From Isoetes taiwanensis (lineage: Eukaryota; Streptophyta; Lycopodiopsida; Isoetales; Isoetaceae), in the NCBI GenBank assembly GCA_021234155.1, contig JAJEKV010000401.1, positions 62,001 through 126,000 on the forward strand: a DNA stretch of 64,000 nucleotides, given 5' to 3'. This document shows positions 1 through 12,363 of the stretch, in pieces; position 1 is the first letter of the stretch; each line of letters starts with the position of its first letter. The position numbers and the translations under genes were made by a program. Below the pieces are notes generated by a model. It ran no database searches. It saw only the letters and a program-made list of their open reading frames with translations, and was not told the DNA's origin.

Positions 1-869
1 CCTGTCAATTTAACACAGGCCAAGTTCAGAATGCAAGAGAACTTGAAGAGATATACAGGAAACTACATGATATTGGCAATTATAATCTTCTTATGTTTTT
101 TGTAAGTGTTATTTTTGCTAAAATTCTAAATTTTGCTGTTTGAGTTGAAATTTAGGTCATTTATTCATGAATTTAGCTAAATCTTCACGATTGTGTTTCA
201 TAGGCAGTTCTGTTTTGCTGTTTAAGTTGACATTTAGGTTATCTTTTCATGAAACTAGCTAAATTCGCTGTTGTGTACTAGGCAGATCCATTACAATTTA
301 ATCAGAGATAAAACAGTTTGACATTTCAATCCTTTACTCATCCTTCGTATACGTTTGAGCAGGTATAAAATGCCTTTGGCTTTCCTGGGCATTATTTTCA
401 TTTTTGGACTGTGGGACACAATAAGGATTTTTGGGAACAAATGGAGCCTAGAAAAGCAGAACTTGTCATACCGCATTCTAGCTTTCATTGGGAATCTTGG
501 TACAATCTTATGTCATTCATCATTCAATGCAAAACTTGGATACATTGAATAGGCAATGCCATAGTATTACCAGAAATATGATAGATTATTATGCTGTTTT
601 GTTATTACTACATTAGAACTTATGGATGGGGAAATTCTTATGGCAGGCACTGGTTTGATATTGGTATATTGTAAAGTAGCAGTGGCGCTTTTGTGGGCAG
701 GAGTTGTGAGCTTAGTCAGTAAGTCTCATTTTTGGTATGCGTTGTCCAGTAAATGGGTCCCTTCTAATAATTGTTGTAATTATTTGCAGTTGTTCTTATA
801 CATAGTTTTTTCCGAAAGGTTACATTGTCATCTAAGAAGTGTTTTCCGAAATGGAGGCGAAAGCGATAG
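1..869 (+). CDS. PRA1H: PRA1 family protein, PRA1H type (3' part of gene, four exons)
   Basis: The gene runs in from before the window. Exons read from splice sites are 1-101, 363-499, 647-718 and 790-869, with GT/AG borders and consistent phase, giving 129 codons and a TAG stop at 867-869. The peptide holds the PRA1 signature: RMQENLKRYTGNY, then hydrophobic stretches, then KMPLAFLG and a Trp-Asp in the second membrane block. It ends in a basic FRKVTLSSKK tail. From memory, Arabidopsis PRA1H has the same order (a VKRYARNY-like motif, YQMPLA, a basic end). PRA1 proteins are small multi-pass membrane proteins of the ER/Golgi that bind prenylated Rab GTPases. The family is known; the PRA1H subgroup is inferred from the long spacing and the tail. 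The 5' exons are outside the window. No frame damage was seen. Confidence 0.8.
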
Positions 870-2433
870 CACAGTACCAGTTCAGTACCAGTTTTATATG
901 AAAGTAATTGAAATACTTCAACTGTAAAATATTTTTGAGTATTGAAGGAATTTATTGATACATCTATGGTGCTTTTAAAGTGAAAGTGCTTTGGTTATAG
1001 TGATATTTTGTCATTTGACTCATTTCCATTAAGTCATACTGGGTTATTTTGTGTTGAATATAATACTTAATATTGCAGGTAGGATAACTAGACTACTTGG
1101 AGGACATGATGCAGTTTATGGATCAAGATTATGTTCTTGTCCAAAATCAAACATAAATGATATAGTTTTGATTCCAAAGGCTCATGGATTACCCGGCTTG
1201 CTTTGTGCTCATACCTGTTTATTGCTGCAGATATAGTGGCGATTTTGCAAACATACAATTTATTGTGTAGATTTGTTATAGAGATCAGTTATAGCTTATG
1301 AGGAGGATTCGAAGCACCCACTCAACCTATAATATTCCGCCTTGTCTGCATTTGTGTTTTGGCTTTGCAGAACCATAATATTGTACTGTGTTCCAAATCA
1401 TGCATTTAGAATGCTAACATGATTCAGGACTGATGTGTTTAAAAGAGAGAATTCAGAATCCAAAGAATTCCCACCCAGCAAGAGAAGGGTTGTTTGAAGG
1501 CTTCAGAATGCAATTTGTTCTGTATTACAATATAGAGCTTTTGTGCCATAATACTATGTCTATGAATATTTAAGAGTAGATAATATACGCAATGTAGTGG
1601 TGGTGTTTGTATATTCTCTGGGATGCGTAGCCTTATTTGTAATAATATGTGTGTTGTAAGAGATGTCCTGTCAATGTATTATAATTCAGCAAAACTTCTT
1701 TCATGAGTGGTTGCTTGAGTTTATTTCCTGTTAATTGAGGTCCAGGACTTGGAAATCCGCCAGGCCTGACATGCCAGTCATGTAAAAGGAGCATGGTTCT
1801 ATCGATTAAGTTGGTGTTATGAAAACTTTGGTATCGTATGGTGTGATCTTGTTGCAGCATTGATTCGTGCAGAAGATTTAACTGTCAAACATGGACATCT
1901 GATGTGGGAGATTTTATGATCTGAAGGTCCAAAAATAACAATATGAATGAGAACGATAAAGAAAGTGATGCACAAAAGTGGGGGCCGATTTTTAGCATCA
2001 TGGAAACCATCAAATATTAACATTAAGAGTTTGTTTACTAGGATAGCTTGCCATAAAACTGCCATGAAATTCTGCAGCACCGGCGGCACAGGCCGCCAAT
2101 TGTTGAAAATTGATGAAAATTGGATGCTTCCCAATTGTGATACTGTAAGGGTAAGGTTCCCAACAACCTTACCCTTATACATTAATAGTTTTTTGTTTGT
2201 CTTGGCCGCCATTGAAACAAATATGATCGACATGGAAATCATCAGCTGAAAACAGTCTGGCCGAATTTTATGTTATTACCCTTTCGGCCATTTTCTGGCC
2301 CACTAGAGGCTCATCCATTTCCCTGCATGAACATGAACATGAACATTAATAGTTTGCTGACTATAATAGCTGTTATTGATAAGACTGCAGATTGCTATAT
2401 GATCGGAGCACAAGAACCCTTTCTGAATGTTGA
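870..2433. other. Intergenic: PRA1H 3' flank and receptor-kinase upstream region
   Basis: No coding region recognised. 870 to about 1380 is probably PRA1H 3' UTR and flank. From about 1383 onward the sequence recurs inverted at 38900-39945, so 1383-2433 is part of a duplicated block and probably contains the promoter of the kinase. Relative to that copy, about 2066-2183 holds an extra stretch of roughly 115 bp ending in an inverted repeat (AAGGGTAAGGTT / AACCTTACCCTT). Confidence 0.6.
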
Positions 2434-4878
2434 ATGAAACATTACAGCATGGAACTTTTTATCAGGATTTCTTGGCTGATAATGCTCGCCATGCCTGTGT
2501 TGGGTTACACAGAATTGCAATATTACAAAGCAGGAAATGTTTCTGTGGTGAATCAGGGTCAGCTGTATAGTTTAGGCAACGGATTTACAGCCAGATTTAC
2601 AGGGTTGTACAGAAACATGACTTCTTCGGATGTCTCATATGGTTTATGGTTTGCCAATGCATCAAACGAGGAGTACTATTTGTGCTTGGTTGCCTGTAGA
2701 AATAATACAATCCCTTTTGATCCAATTCCAGCTCAGATTATGTGGTTTTTCAACACAAACGGAGTCAAACACAACCCTGTGGCCACTGGTGCCACTTTAC
2801 AATTTCAAAGGGATGGAAATCTGGTACTCAGAAATGCGGATACCACCAAAGTTTTTGAAACAGGAACTGCAGGAAGAGGGGCGCACTTGTTTGCGATAGG
2901 TTTTAAGCCAAATATTGTGCTCATGAAGGATGATGGCACTAATGTTTGGAAAAGCTTTCAGTACCCCACTGATACCATCATGTCTTTGCAGGCTTTTCTG
3001 CCTGGTATGAAGCTTGCGAGTTGGGCTAGTTCTACTAATATTTCCAGAGGTCCATACAGCATGGTGATGGAAAATGGTGGAATTGTGCTCTATGTTGGTC
3101 ACACTCCTTACTGTGTGTTTTCTAACAAGGATCAGAAACTTGAATCTGCAAAAGATTCTACCACACAACTGGAATGAGGTAGATTGTGATTTTGAGAATG
3201 AGCAGGCAAAAAAGTTTATATTTTGGTCCAACTATACTGCAGCACTATACAGTAACAAGCTTTCTCAGAATTGAAGTTGATGGTAACTTGGCGGCATACT
3301 ATTGGAAAGACGATGTGTCACAATGGTCCAGATTTTATTCTGTATTTTCTAACCTTTGTGATCTTCCAGATAGTTGTGGTCCTTATGGTCTTTGCTCTGA
3401 TAGCCAACAATGCACATGCCCCTCATCTTTTGTTCCAAAAGACCCTGCCAATCTAACACTTGGATGTAAACCTAGTGGCAATAACATCGTTGAATTCGAA
3501 GAACTGAAGGCTGTAAGTTACTTTTCTAACAGATATTCAACACCAAACTATGCCTCCACAAATGCTTCACAGTGCAAGAACTTTTGCAATAAAAATGCTT
3601 CCTGTGCAGCAGCTTTCTTCAATAGCACTGACTTCACGTGCTACCTTGTTCAAGAGGTCAGAACTCTGCAATCCGTAGGAGATCAGTATGTTTTTGCTTT
3701 CTTGAAGATTAATAGCTCACAGACTTCTCCAATCTCTTCTATTAGGAAAAAGAATTCAAGCATTATAGTTGGATCTATTATAGGATCCTGGGTGCTTTTT
3801 GTGTTTGCCATTATTTCTCTTGTTTATCTTCAAAAGGATGTACAAAAAATCAAACTCAACAAGGGAGGGAGAGGCAGAAGAGTGTCACGACTTTGATGTA
3901 GGGCCAAGAGTGTATTCTTTTGCAGAGCTTACAAAGATCACAACAGGCTTCAGCCAAGTTATTGGTGTAGGGGGATTTGCCACTGTCTATAAAGGAACTC
4001 TTTCTAATGGAGATGAAGTTGCAGTGAAACTCTTAAAACCATCCAGCCATAAAACAGAAGAATTTGCTGCTGAGATATCTATACTAGGGAAACTACATCA
4101 CTTAAACTTGGTTGAACTTCTTGGTTATTGTTTTGAAGAGTCGCACAGAATTCTTGTCTATCCATACATGGTAAATGGTTCATTATCTGACTGGATATTT
4201 GGTAATGTTTCATCTCCATTAAGTTGGGATGTCAGATTTGACATTATTAATGGCGTGACACAGGCCATGGCATATTTGCATGAAGGATGCAAACACAAAA
4301 TTTTACACTTGGACTTGAAGCCTCAGAACATTCTTCTTGATGCAAAATTTTGTCCAAGAGTAGCAGACTTTGGCTTTTCTAAATTCATGGACAGGGATCA
4401 AAGCAATGCTATGACAAACACCATGAGAGGCACCCCAGGCTATCTTGCTCCTGATTGGCTTGCAGGTATGGTTACAGAGAAAACTGATGTTTACAGTTAT
4501 GGGATGGTATTATTTGAGATCCTGAGCGGACAAAAAAATAAAGATCTGTCTGCATCATTGATGAGTGATGCAATTGATGATCAAAGTGAAGAACTCATCT
4601 CTTCTGCTCTCATCAACATGGCCATTCAGACATCAGCACATGCAAAGCAAGCTAAAAGGGTATTAAAGATTGCACTTTTATGCGTGCAGCAAGACCAAAT
4701 GGCACGACCTTCTATGACCCAGATATTGCAAATGCTCCAAGGTGTAATTCCAATCCCAGACGTATCAAGCGATGAAAGAAGAATGCTCAAGCATACGTTT
4801 AAGATTAGAGCTTCTGATAGAAGCAGTGGCAGCTATTACAGCAGCAGCAGCAGCAGCGGTAAGATGCAAGGTCGTTAA
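2434..4878 (+). CDS. G-type lectin S-receptor-like Ser/Thr kinase (SD2-5-like), frame broken twice
   Basis: A plasma-membrane receptor kinase. From ATG 2434 there is a signal peptide (about residues 1-24) and a B-lectin domain (GNLVLR, then WKSFQYPTDT near 2950). A Cys-rich EGF-like stretch follows (DSCGPYGLC near 3370), a PAN-like Cys cluster (3571-3650), a membrane segment (about 3759-3830) and a kinase domain (about 3930-4760). The kinase has a GVGGFATVYKG loop, AVK lysine, HLDLKPQN catalytic loop, DFG and GTPGYLAPDW. The HLD in place of HRD makes it non-RD, as in SD2-5 kinases. A (AGC)n run codes a Ser tail. The frame changes twice. Around 3160-3182 the paralogue near 21 kb has about 76 extra bases. 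Near 3813 there is one extra T compared with the paralogue. The kinase ORF itself (3799-4878) is open. It is either a young pseudogene or carries assembly errors; I cannot decide. No intron with good borders repairs the breaks. Confidence 0.85.
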
Positions 4879-5885
4879 TCAAGTCTTCAATGTATTTTGG
4901 GGAAGATGAAAACAGCATTTGCTGTAAATAAACAACCCTGTTCTGCATTGAGATTTTTTTATCTTTTCCGTTTCCTGTATTGCCATCTAACAAAAGAAGC
5001 TTCGCAATGGTAAAGACCTTCTACTGGCAAAGACCTGATCAGGAAATAAAGCCGAAACGATACCAGGGAGAAGCCGATTTTGATTAAGCACAGAGAATCC
5101 TTATACAGCATTGTAGTTCTAAAATAGAAGTCACTAAAATAGAGGCAACCCCCTTTAGGGTCAGGTCACATGATGCCGTCATTTCGGATTTTTCCCTCTT
5201 GACATTAGCGTTAATGTTTTGTTAGGGTCCCATGTTACCATCTAACACCAAGGCACATTCGCAAAAAGAAATTGGCGCCAGCAATGCATTGTCATGGAGT
5301 AAGCTCCTTTTCAATCGTAGTAATCTGCGGGATTCCCATTGCTTGGTGACTCGCACAAAGTACAATCCAATGCGCCCACACAATTGGGGAAGCCATGGCA
5401 CTGTAGTGTGGTTAATCTGTTCATATTTTGACACTTTGCTCTAAATTGTCATATTTGATGTATGTTTGATGATTACTCTACTTTTTTTCTTGGCGCGGGG
5501 CCGTTAAGTAGGGTATGGCGGAAGGCGCACGGAAGGGTCGAGGGGATTTAGGGTATTGCGAGAAAGGCAAAACAAAGTTATGGCGAGAATGATTTATGGC
5601 CCGGGCTTAATCAACCGCTCTCCTCCCCGTATTTTTGTTTTTTCAGGTTCCATCTTTAACACAAAGGCGGTCTTGGCAAAAAGAATGGCGAATTATGGCT
5701 GATGATTAGGGCTTCGGATTGCTTAGGCGTTGTCTTCTTGGACTATGGCTTTGTATATATCATCTAATCGAGCGGAAAAGACCGATTTTTTTCTTTGCGT
5801 GTATTGTAAACACATATCATAGGCGGGGCTTGGTTTTAATTGAGATAGGCAAGTTCCGATAGCAAAGGAACACGGTGTTTTTTAA
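4879..5885. other. Receptor-kinase 3' flank and repeat-derived sequence
   Basis: 4879 to about 5145 is the 3' UTR/flank of the kinase and recurs at 18960-19260 and 46575-46835. 5285-5400 recurs at 17281-17396, and 5400-5465 recurs inverted at about 11950-12010 and 12292-12362, so this is a dispersed repeat. From 5465 to 5885 I see nothing coding. Confidence 0.6.
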
Positions 5886-6099
5886 GGAAGGAAGGAAGGA
5901 AGGAAGGAAGGAAGGAAGTATATTTTAACGTCCATGAGGCCAAACTTGACCTATGAGACGGTACATGCAAGCATTACACAAAGTGATAAAACCACACCAA
6001 AAAGACAAATGCTACTATACAATGTGTCCCTACCTTTGGGATGAAAAACCCCACATGGGAGGAAAAACCCACGGTAGTAGGCTCTCGATCCCTTGTCCT

Positions 6100-9000
6100 G
6101 TAAGGGATTCTCTAATGGTAGAGACTTGCAAAATGTAGGATGCGAGGCGTGCAACCATTGGCGATGCCAAAGAATTGATGCACCGGTGCCTCGAGCATCT
6201 AAGATCGGCATGTTGCTCGGATATGCGTATATGTCGGACACTCTTTTTGAGCATGGTGCTCATCCTCTACATGTCGCATGTGGCAACACGGCATATTCTC
6301 TCATGTCGGGATTCTCCGCCTCCATCCGGAGTCCAACGACACCATTTCACCCCGAGATGATGGGACCCGTCCTCACGGAGGCAATAGCTCTCCGTTTCTT
6401 CATATATATCGCTTTCGCACTGGTGTGGGCCATGTTCCGGTGTTGGATTAACCGTGTGGTAGTGCTCTGTTTTAGGCTTTGCACAGTGGTTGCATCCCAC
6501 GAGTGGTGGCAAAGCGCTCATTCAGGTGTGCGGCACTCCCCGGGCATCGAGGCATAGCCACAATCTGGCCGGTAGTCTATAGACCACGTTGCGAACCACC
6601 CCGGCGGTGCTCTCGCCCATACCCTCTTCGGTCGTTGTGGCTCTTGTGCCAATAACAAAGCCCTCGGGAAGAGGCGTTGTGCATCCATCTTTGGTGACCT
6701 TGTGGAAATATGCAAGATGTCCACAAGATAGCGGGAATGTTGCGGGGCGAACCCGGTCTCATATAGCAAAATCCGATAAGGCACCGTGTCCTTGATACCT
6801 AGATCGTATGTTAAGAAGGCCTTTTGCACCCTCTCTAGCTTATCCTGTGTGTTCTTGCTAATTGCGGGACCCGGACCTCTACCCCATACAACAATCTTGG
6901 TTCAACGAGTGCTCTCGAGCGGTGTGCTCTACGTGCCCGGTCACATAGGTCTATTCTCAGCGGCTATTTATTCTCAGATAGCATCTGGGGCTACTTGAAG
7001 GTCCTTACAACATCCACCGCGTCCCCTCGTAATAGAGATCGGGATATCATCTTTGCGAGAGGGAGGACCGCCAGAGCTTAGTTTTCTGCGGGTTCACCGG
7101 TCATTCTGTTGTGTCACGTAACCCACTAAGAGCGGCCCAAATGCTGCTTTGATACCGGCTGTATGGGATAGCAAGTCTACATCATCCGCTTAGAGCAATT
7201 GCCTTATCTTGTGATGCCTCGGTAGGCTGTGGGCCCCGCCCCCATGTTCTTGCATCCAAGTCTCCAACTTGTCAATGTAGAGACTAAAGCGTTGGAGATA
7301 ACGGACATCCCCTGTTTAACCCCTATGGTACTAGCAACTCAATCTGATCCGGGGCAATGCGGCAAAGATATATCCCATCATAGAGTCTATAGATGACATT
7401 TTGTAAGTCCTGTGGGGCATGTACACGCAGAATCTTTGCCACAACAGTCCCCAGAGGGACCCGTATCATATGCCGTCTTGAAATCTACTGAAACAGAGTA
7501 CAGGTCACGGCGCATTGCAAGTAGCTTCCATAAGGATTCTGAGAGTGAATATATGGTCGATTGGGAGTGGGCGTGGCGAAACCCGCCTGGCCAGCTGCGC
7601 CTCCGACTTCCCTCACCGAGGTTAACTTCTTCTCCACCACACCGCTAAAGCTTTTTGCGGTAATGGGCTCACCATGATCATGCGCGGTAGTTCGCGAATC
7701 ATCCTCGTTACTGTCTTATGAATTGGGGTGACCTTGCTAACCATCCACTCTCGGGAGGCCCTCCCTTATGGCTGGTTAATAATCATTTGTCGAGGCCCTA
7801 GCAAAGGCGGGCCCACCCCATTTCAATAACTTCGGCTTGAAGTCCCCGCAGAAGTCCTTCGCTTTTGCCATTAGCGGTGTCTAAGGCCTGTTGGATGTCT
7901 TCCTCAGGAGCCGCGGCATTTCTCCTACGATTCGGAACCCCAAAGAAATGCTCTGGGGGATCATACGGCTCCTCCAAGCGATGCATCCATCGATCTACGG
8001 TATTATTGCGGGTGGTTGATGCCTCTTGTATAACACCCTCACGCGAGGAAGGCTTTCGGCTTAGTCATCAACAAATCAAACATGCCGCGGTGATGGTGCG
8101 CAATGTCGCATGCTTTTGGATTTCAAGAATGCTCTATAGTCTGAATGGCCTGCTGCCGCAATTGTGGATCTGATTCGAGGCGCACTTGGGTCTTTAGAGC
8201 CTTGCACTTTCGGCGTCAAACTAGGGATTCCGGGGAATTGGCGAAGTGTCCATTCGCGGCGATCCCTCACGCAAAGCATGCACTAGGGCCGTGAGTAAAG
8301 GCATTTACAAGCCATTCCCACCTATCATGTAACGTGCAAAAGGGCATCAATCCCCTGCAGTTCACGCGTTCCAACACGGACTCATATTACGCTTGCTTTT
8401 CGATAGTCGGGGTTGTATCTCAACCCCCGATGGTTTCTACTGCGGATTGGCGCTCGAAAGTGCTCCCAATCCAAAGTGACATAAAGTGGATAGTGGTCCC
8501 ACAAAAGCCTCCTCATCTCCCTCGTTCATGTGCCAATTGAGAGCTCGTGATCATGTCAAGTCCTACCACTTTGGAGCAAGGAGATAGTCTACCCACGCTA
8601 GCTCCACCATCATGTCTATCACTCTTGCAAGTAAAACCCCCGATTGCGGCCATCCGATCATACCATTGCACACTACCATGTCAAAGACCTGACAGAGTTG
8701 AACCAACTCCCTTCCAAAGGTGTTGGTGAATGTATCTTGAGACCTGCCCGCATGTTGGGGTGCAACTGTTTTCAAGCAGTGGGGTCGGCCTCTCCTCCGG
8801 AAGGTAACCGACTGGGGTGTGCGGTGCGGGCATTGAAATCTCTAACAAGAGCACATGCCCTTGCTTTGGCGATATTGCTCTATGTCATCATACGTATCTC
8901 TCGTAAGGCATTTGTACATCCGTAATGCGCCTCCACGGACTGGTAGAACTTAGAGGCTGCATGGGGTATATAACAAACATGCAATAAATAATGGACGATC

Positions 9001-9400
9001 TTTGAGGCTCCGGTATTCTCACCCACGGTGTAGATTAAGTTAAGTCGACCTTTGGGCGTGACCGTGGCTGCTATAGCATCTTTGAAGTAGCATGCCACCC
9101 TCCATATCCTCGCTTGCCATGGCGGCGCATTAGCGGCGAAGCACCGTATCCGGGATGTCCGCGGTGATGCCCACGATATTCCCATGTCTCTTGCAAGAAG
9201 ATGATGTCCATACCCGTAGCGATCCCAACAAGGCCAATCGCCCTTCTTCGGGGAATTCCCTCTGATTCCATGATACAAGTCGAAGACACTTGTCCCTATG
9301 CCGCCTTTGTGGCGGTTGTCCCGCACCGCCTCAGGAGGTTCGGGGGCCGTGGTGCCCGAAAGCACCGGGTCCTGGTTGTTGCATCCGGTTTGCCGCCTCG
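6100..9400 (-). pseudogene. LINE ORF2 (endonuclease plus reverse transcriptase), broken
   Basis: Fragments in order on the minus strand: DIIFLQETWEY near 9210 (EEP endonuclease motif with the metal-binding Glu), NTFGRELVQLC and VVCNGM near 8680 (endonuclease C-terminal half), a GQAGFR..H.T motif near 7590, SVDFKTAYDT near 7480 (RT motif A with its catalytic Asp), and RGCPLSPTL near 7290. The YADD box appears as *ADD near 7180. Many frame shifts and stops remove function. The protein would have nicked target DNA and copied its own RNA. Order and motifs fit plant non-LTR retrotransposons. Limits are approximate. Confidence 0.8.
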
Positions 9401-9437
9401 AGGTGAAAGGTCTAGATGTCCTCGCCCCATCGCCGTC

Positions 9438-10215
9438 TCATCCATGTTGGCGTGGAGGTACAAACACCTTCATCTTGCCATTAACCAAGCCCCGCCGATC
9501 CCCCCTTTTGTCGACTTGCCTCGATTTTTGTGAACTCCTCGTCTCTCCTTTTGTTGCACGGAGTAAGATCGTGTCCAAGTATATTGATGTCCCCTTCAAC
9601 CGGCTAGCGTTGCGGCAATAGAGTCTTGGATGCCCGGTCCAACATCTTGTGAATTTGACCGGTCGGGGTCTCATGTTTGGCCCCCGACTCGGGTCGGGTT
9701 TCTCACCCCAAATACTGCAGGTTGTAGTCGTCCGGCACCAGGGCATTAAGCTTAGCCGCAGATCTTCCCCGTGATCTTCGGGCAAGCCCGGACAATGAGG
9801 TTCACCGACGGGATTAGCGATCCTGCTCCTCGCGAAGGACCGCTTTCGATTCCACGGGCCACCTCGCCTCCGGCATTGGGCACACCGTTGATGCCGCCTC
9901 GGCAGTATTCGTTCGTTCATCTCCGAGGGAGATCATACATCTCTCGGTGAAACTTCGGCCATCCTCTTCTAGGGCCGAGCACGGTGTCTTTCCTTCGTCC
10001 TTCCGTTGTCTCTTTTCTAGGGTGTCCAACCTTGCTTGCATCGATATTCTAGCTTCATGGTCCGCGAAGGCCAGTAAACTGCGGTAGCCAAGCTCGCGGT
10101 AACTGCTCCACCGCTTGCACGAGCTCTCTCTGCGGTTGTGATATCTCATCTGTCACTGCCGATGGATCCTATCAATCGGCGGGTAACCTCATTCGGTGTT
10201 TGAGATGTTGCCATG
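9438..10215 (-). pseudogene. LINE ORF1-like region, broken
   Basis: It starts at an ATG read MATSQTPNEVTRRL from 10215 on the minus strand and soon meets a stop. Open pieces of 111 and 160 codons follow in shifted frames, rich in Arg and Glu. The position directly upstream of the endonuclease fits an ORF1 (RNA-binding) protein, but I recognise no domain, so the role is inferred from position only. Confidence 0.45.
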
Positions 10216-10599
10216 AATTCACTTCTTAAGGGGCGACAATACCCCGTGCTTGATCAAGCTTCGAAGTCGGGCCAGCCCAAAGCGGTCATTCAATGGCCGC
10301 ACTTCGCTTCTTCTAATGTGGAGATCCGTTTCTCTCCTTCACCAATCAAGCTGTTTCTTGAGGATGGCTGTTGGTTTGGGTGTCTCTTTGTGCCTCCATA
10401 CTTGTCAACCTATCCCCAGACTGTCAACTTTGCCTCCAAGGCTCGATATTCTGGTTGCGTGACATGCTCGAGGGAGAGGAGCCCTCTGGATTTCCGTGCT
10501 TTTCGCTTCTTTAGTGCATGCGACTTTTCTTCCATTGTCTGGCTGCTTTGAGAGTCACGTCTGGGTCATTTAGAGTCTCACTCACGCAAGTCCGAACAC

Positions 10600-11060
10600 G
10601 AGACCAAGTCTATTGTGAAGTCCCCGATTCTGAACCCAAAGCTCCCAAGCTCCAGATATGATCGAACGTGTGGCCCGACCACCAGCGCTCGGGGGTTTTT
10701 GGGCGTTTTATTGGCAGCCCGGAAATCTACAATTTTGCTTTGGAAATATGACTCAATCACATGTAAATCACATACCTACTGAAAGGTCTCTGAGAGGGCT
10801 TTCCAACGCAACAAATTTCAGCTGAAACGAGCTCGATCTCTAGATATGATCAAAAACGTGCACTGGGACCATGAGCGCTTTAGGGTTTCTGGGGGCCGGA
10901 TTGTGCAGTCCGGAAATCTGTGATTTTGACAAAGATATAAGCCACAATCAATGGCAAATCATATACCTACTCGAAGATCGCTGAGAGGGCTCTCCATCGC
11001 AACAAATTTCAGCTGAAACAGGCTTCTGGATCTCCAGATATAAGCAGGAACGCGTGACCG
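10600..11060 (-). repeat. Tandem ~190-bp repeats at LINE 5' end
   Basis: About two and a half units. GATATGATC recurs at about 10656 and 10844, and a related GATATAAGC at about 11036. CTGAGAGGGCT and CAACAAATTTCAGCTGAAAC recur with the same period. Their position ahead of ORF1 resembles the promoter monomers of some LINEs. Confidence 0.65.
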
Positions 11061-11700
11061 GAAAGGGGCACCACCTTCTATCAAAGGGTGGAGATGCTTC
11101 CGCAGATGTTGACACAAAGAGATTTCCCATTTCAGCTTTTGCTAAGGCATTTCTGGTCAAATTATCTGGTAGACAGCAACCTTGATATAACAAAATTTAA
11201 CCCCAAATTGCAATGGCAGATGGTAAATTGCAATATTCTAATGGTTCCTTTTTAGATAAATAGCACCGAAGCAGGAATCAAAGCATTTGGCATTCCATTC
11301 AATCATGCTGGCCAGGCATAGAAGATTTAGAAGCCTTTTCATCCAAAATTATTTTGCAAGTACATTCAAAAACCAGATCCATACCTCGGAAATTAATCCT
11401 TGTTCTGCACAGATGAGATCTGCATCTCTATGTGACACTTTGTTTGAAGATATCATGCTGATAGAATGCTGCTATTCTCGGAATGCCCCCCAATTATGTA
11501 ATCCAACATAATGAACCAAACCCCAAGCTGAGCAGAATGCAAAATATATGCATCAAGCTGCGCCACACTCTACCAGCAAATAGATTAAACACAAATTGCA
11601 GATGAAGAAGGAGAGAGATAAAATAAGTCTGGAGGTTCATCCTCATCATTTTTATTTATTTCTTCCATGGAAGATGCACTCTACAACAAAATAATCTCTT

Positions 11701-12022
11701 CAAGAGCAAGAGTGAGAGAGAGAATGAGGAGACGTGCCTCCTCTTAAACTTACACAACAAATCTCAGCCCTTCATCTTTGAACAATCTCCACCATAGGAT
11801 CCCCAATAACTTACATGTCTCCTAGGATTGCGCCACCTCATCAATTATTCAACCATTAAAAGGGACTTTTATACACCTTCAAGTTCAATTACAAGTGCCC
11901 ACACTAAAATATCCAATAAATACAGTATCTTCTCCAACTTCAGCAGAGTAATCATCAAACATACATCAAATATGACAATTTAGAGCAAAGTGTCAAAATA
12001 TGAACAGATTAACCACACTACA
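11701..12022. repeat. Direct duplication, unit 1 (with 12041-12363)
   Basis: About 320 bp from AGAGCAAGAGTG to AACCACACTACA recur almost unchanged at 12041-12363, separated by 18 bp. No ORF of interest. The distal 60 bp also match 5400-5465 inverted. Confidence 0.9.
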
Positions 12023-12040
12023 TTGTAGACAATTTCCTTC

Positions 12041-12363
12041 AAAGAGCAAGAGTGTGTGAGAGAGAATGAGGAGACGTGCCTCCTCTTAAACTTACACAAC
12101 AAATCTCAGCCCTTCATCTTTGAACAATCTCCACCATAGGATCCCCAATAACTTACGTCTCCTAGGATTGCGCCACCTCACCAATTATTCAACCATTAAA
12201 AGGGACTTTTATACACCTTCAAGTCCAATTACAAGTGCCCACACCAAAATATCCAATAAATACAGTATCTTCTCCAACTTCAGCAGAGTAATCATCAAAC
12301 ATACATCAAATATGACAATTTAGAGCAAAGTGTCAAAATATGAACAAATTAACCACACTACAG
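12041..12363. repeat. Direct duplication, unit 2
   Basis: Second copy of 11701-12022, with a few substitutions. It abuts the broken end of the Harbinger transposase fragment at 12364. Confidence 0.9.

Larger units (their letters stand above)
5886..11060 (-). mobile_element. Decayed full-length LINE with CTTC-repeat 3' tail
   Basis: Read on the minus strand, the element has 5' tandem repeats (10600-11060), an ORF1-like start at 10215, an endonuclease, a reverse transcriptase and a short 3' UTR. It ends in GGACGTTAAAA followed by a (CTTC)n tail seen as (GAAG)n at 5886-5917. The coding frames are broken by many stops and shifts, and the region is more GC-rich than its surroundings. The same 3' end and tail occur on the plus strand at 59990-60025, which supports a LINE family with a simple-repeat tail in place of poly(A). 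Flanking target duplications were not identified. Confidence 0.8.

Noticed and set aside
6093-6557. 154-codon plus-strand ORF in the LINE
   Set aside because: Antisense to the decayed ORF2 C-terminus in a GC-rich stretch.
10213-10551. 112-codon plus-strand ORF at the LINE 5' end
   Set aside because: Antisense to the LINE leader, no domain.
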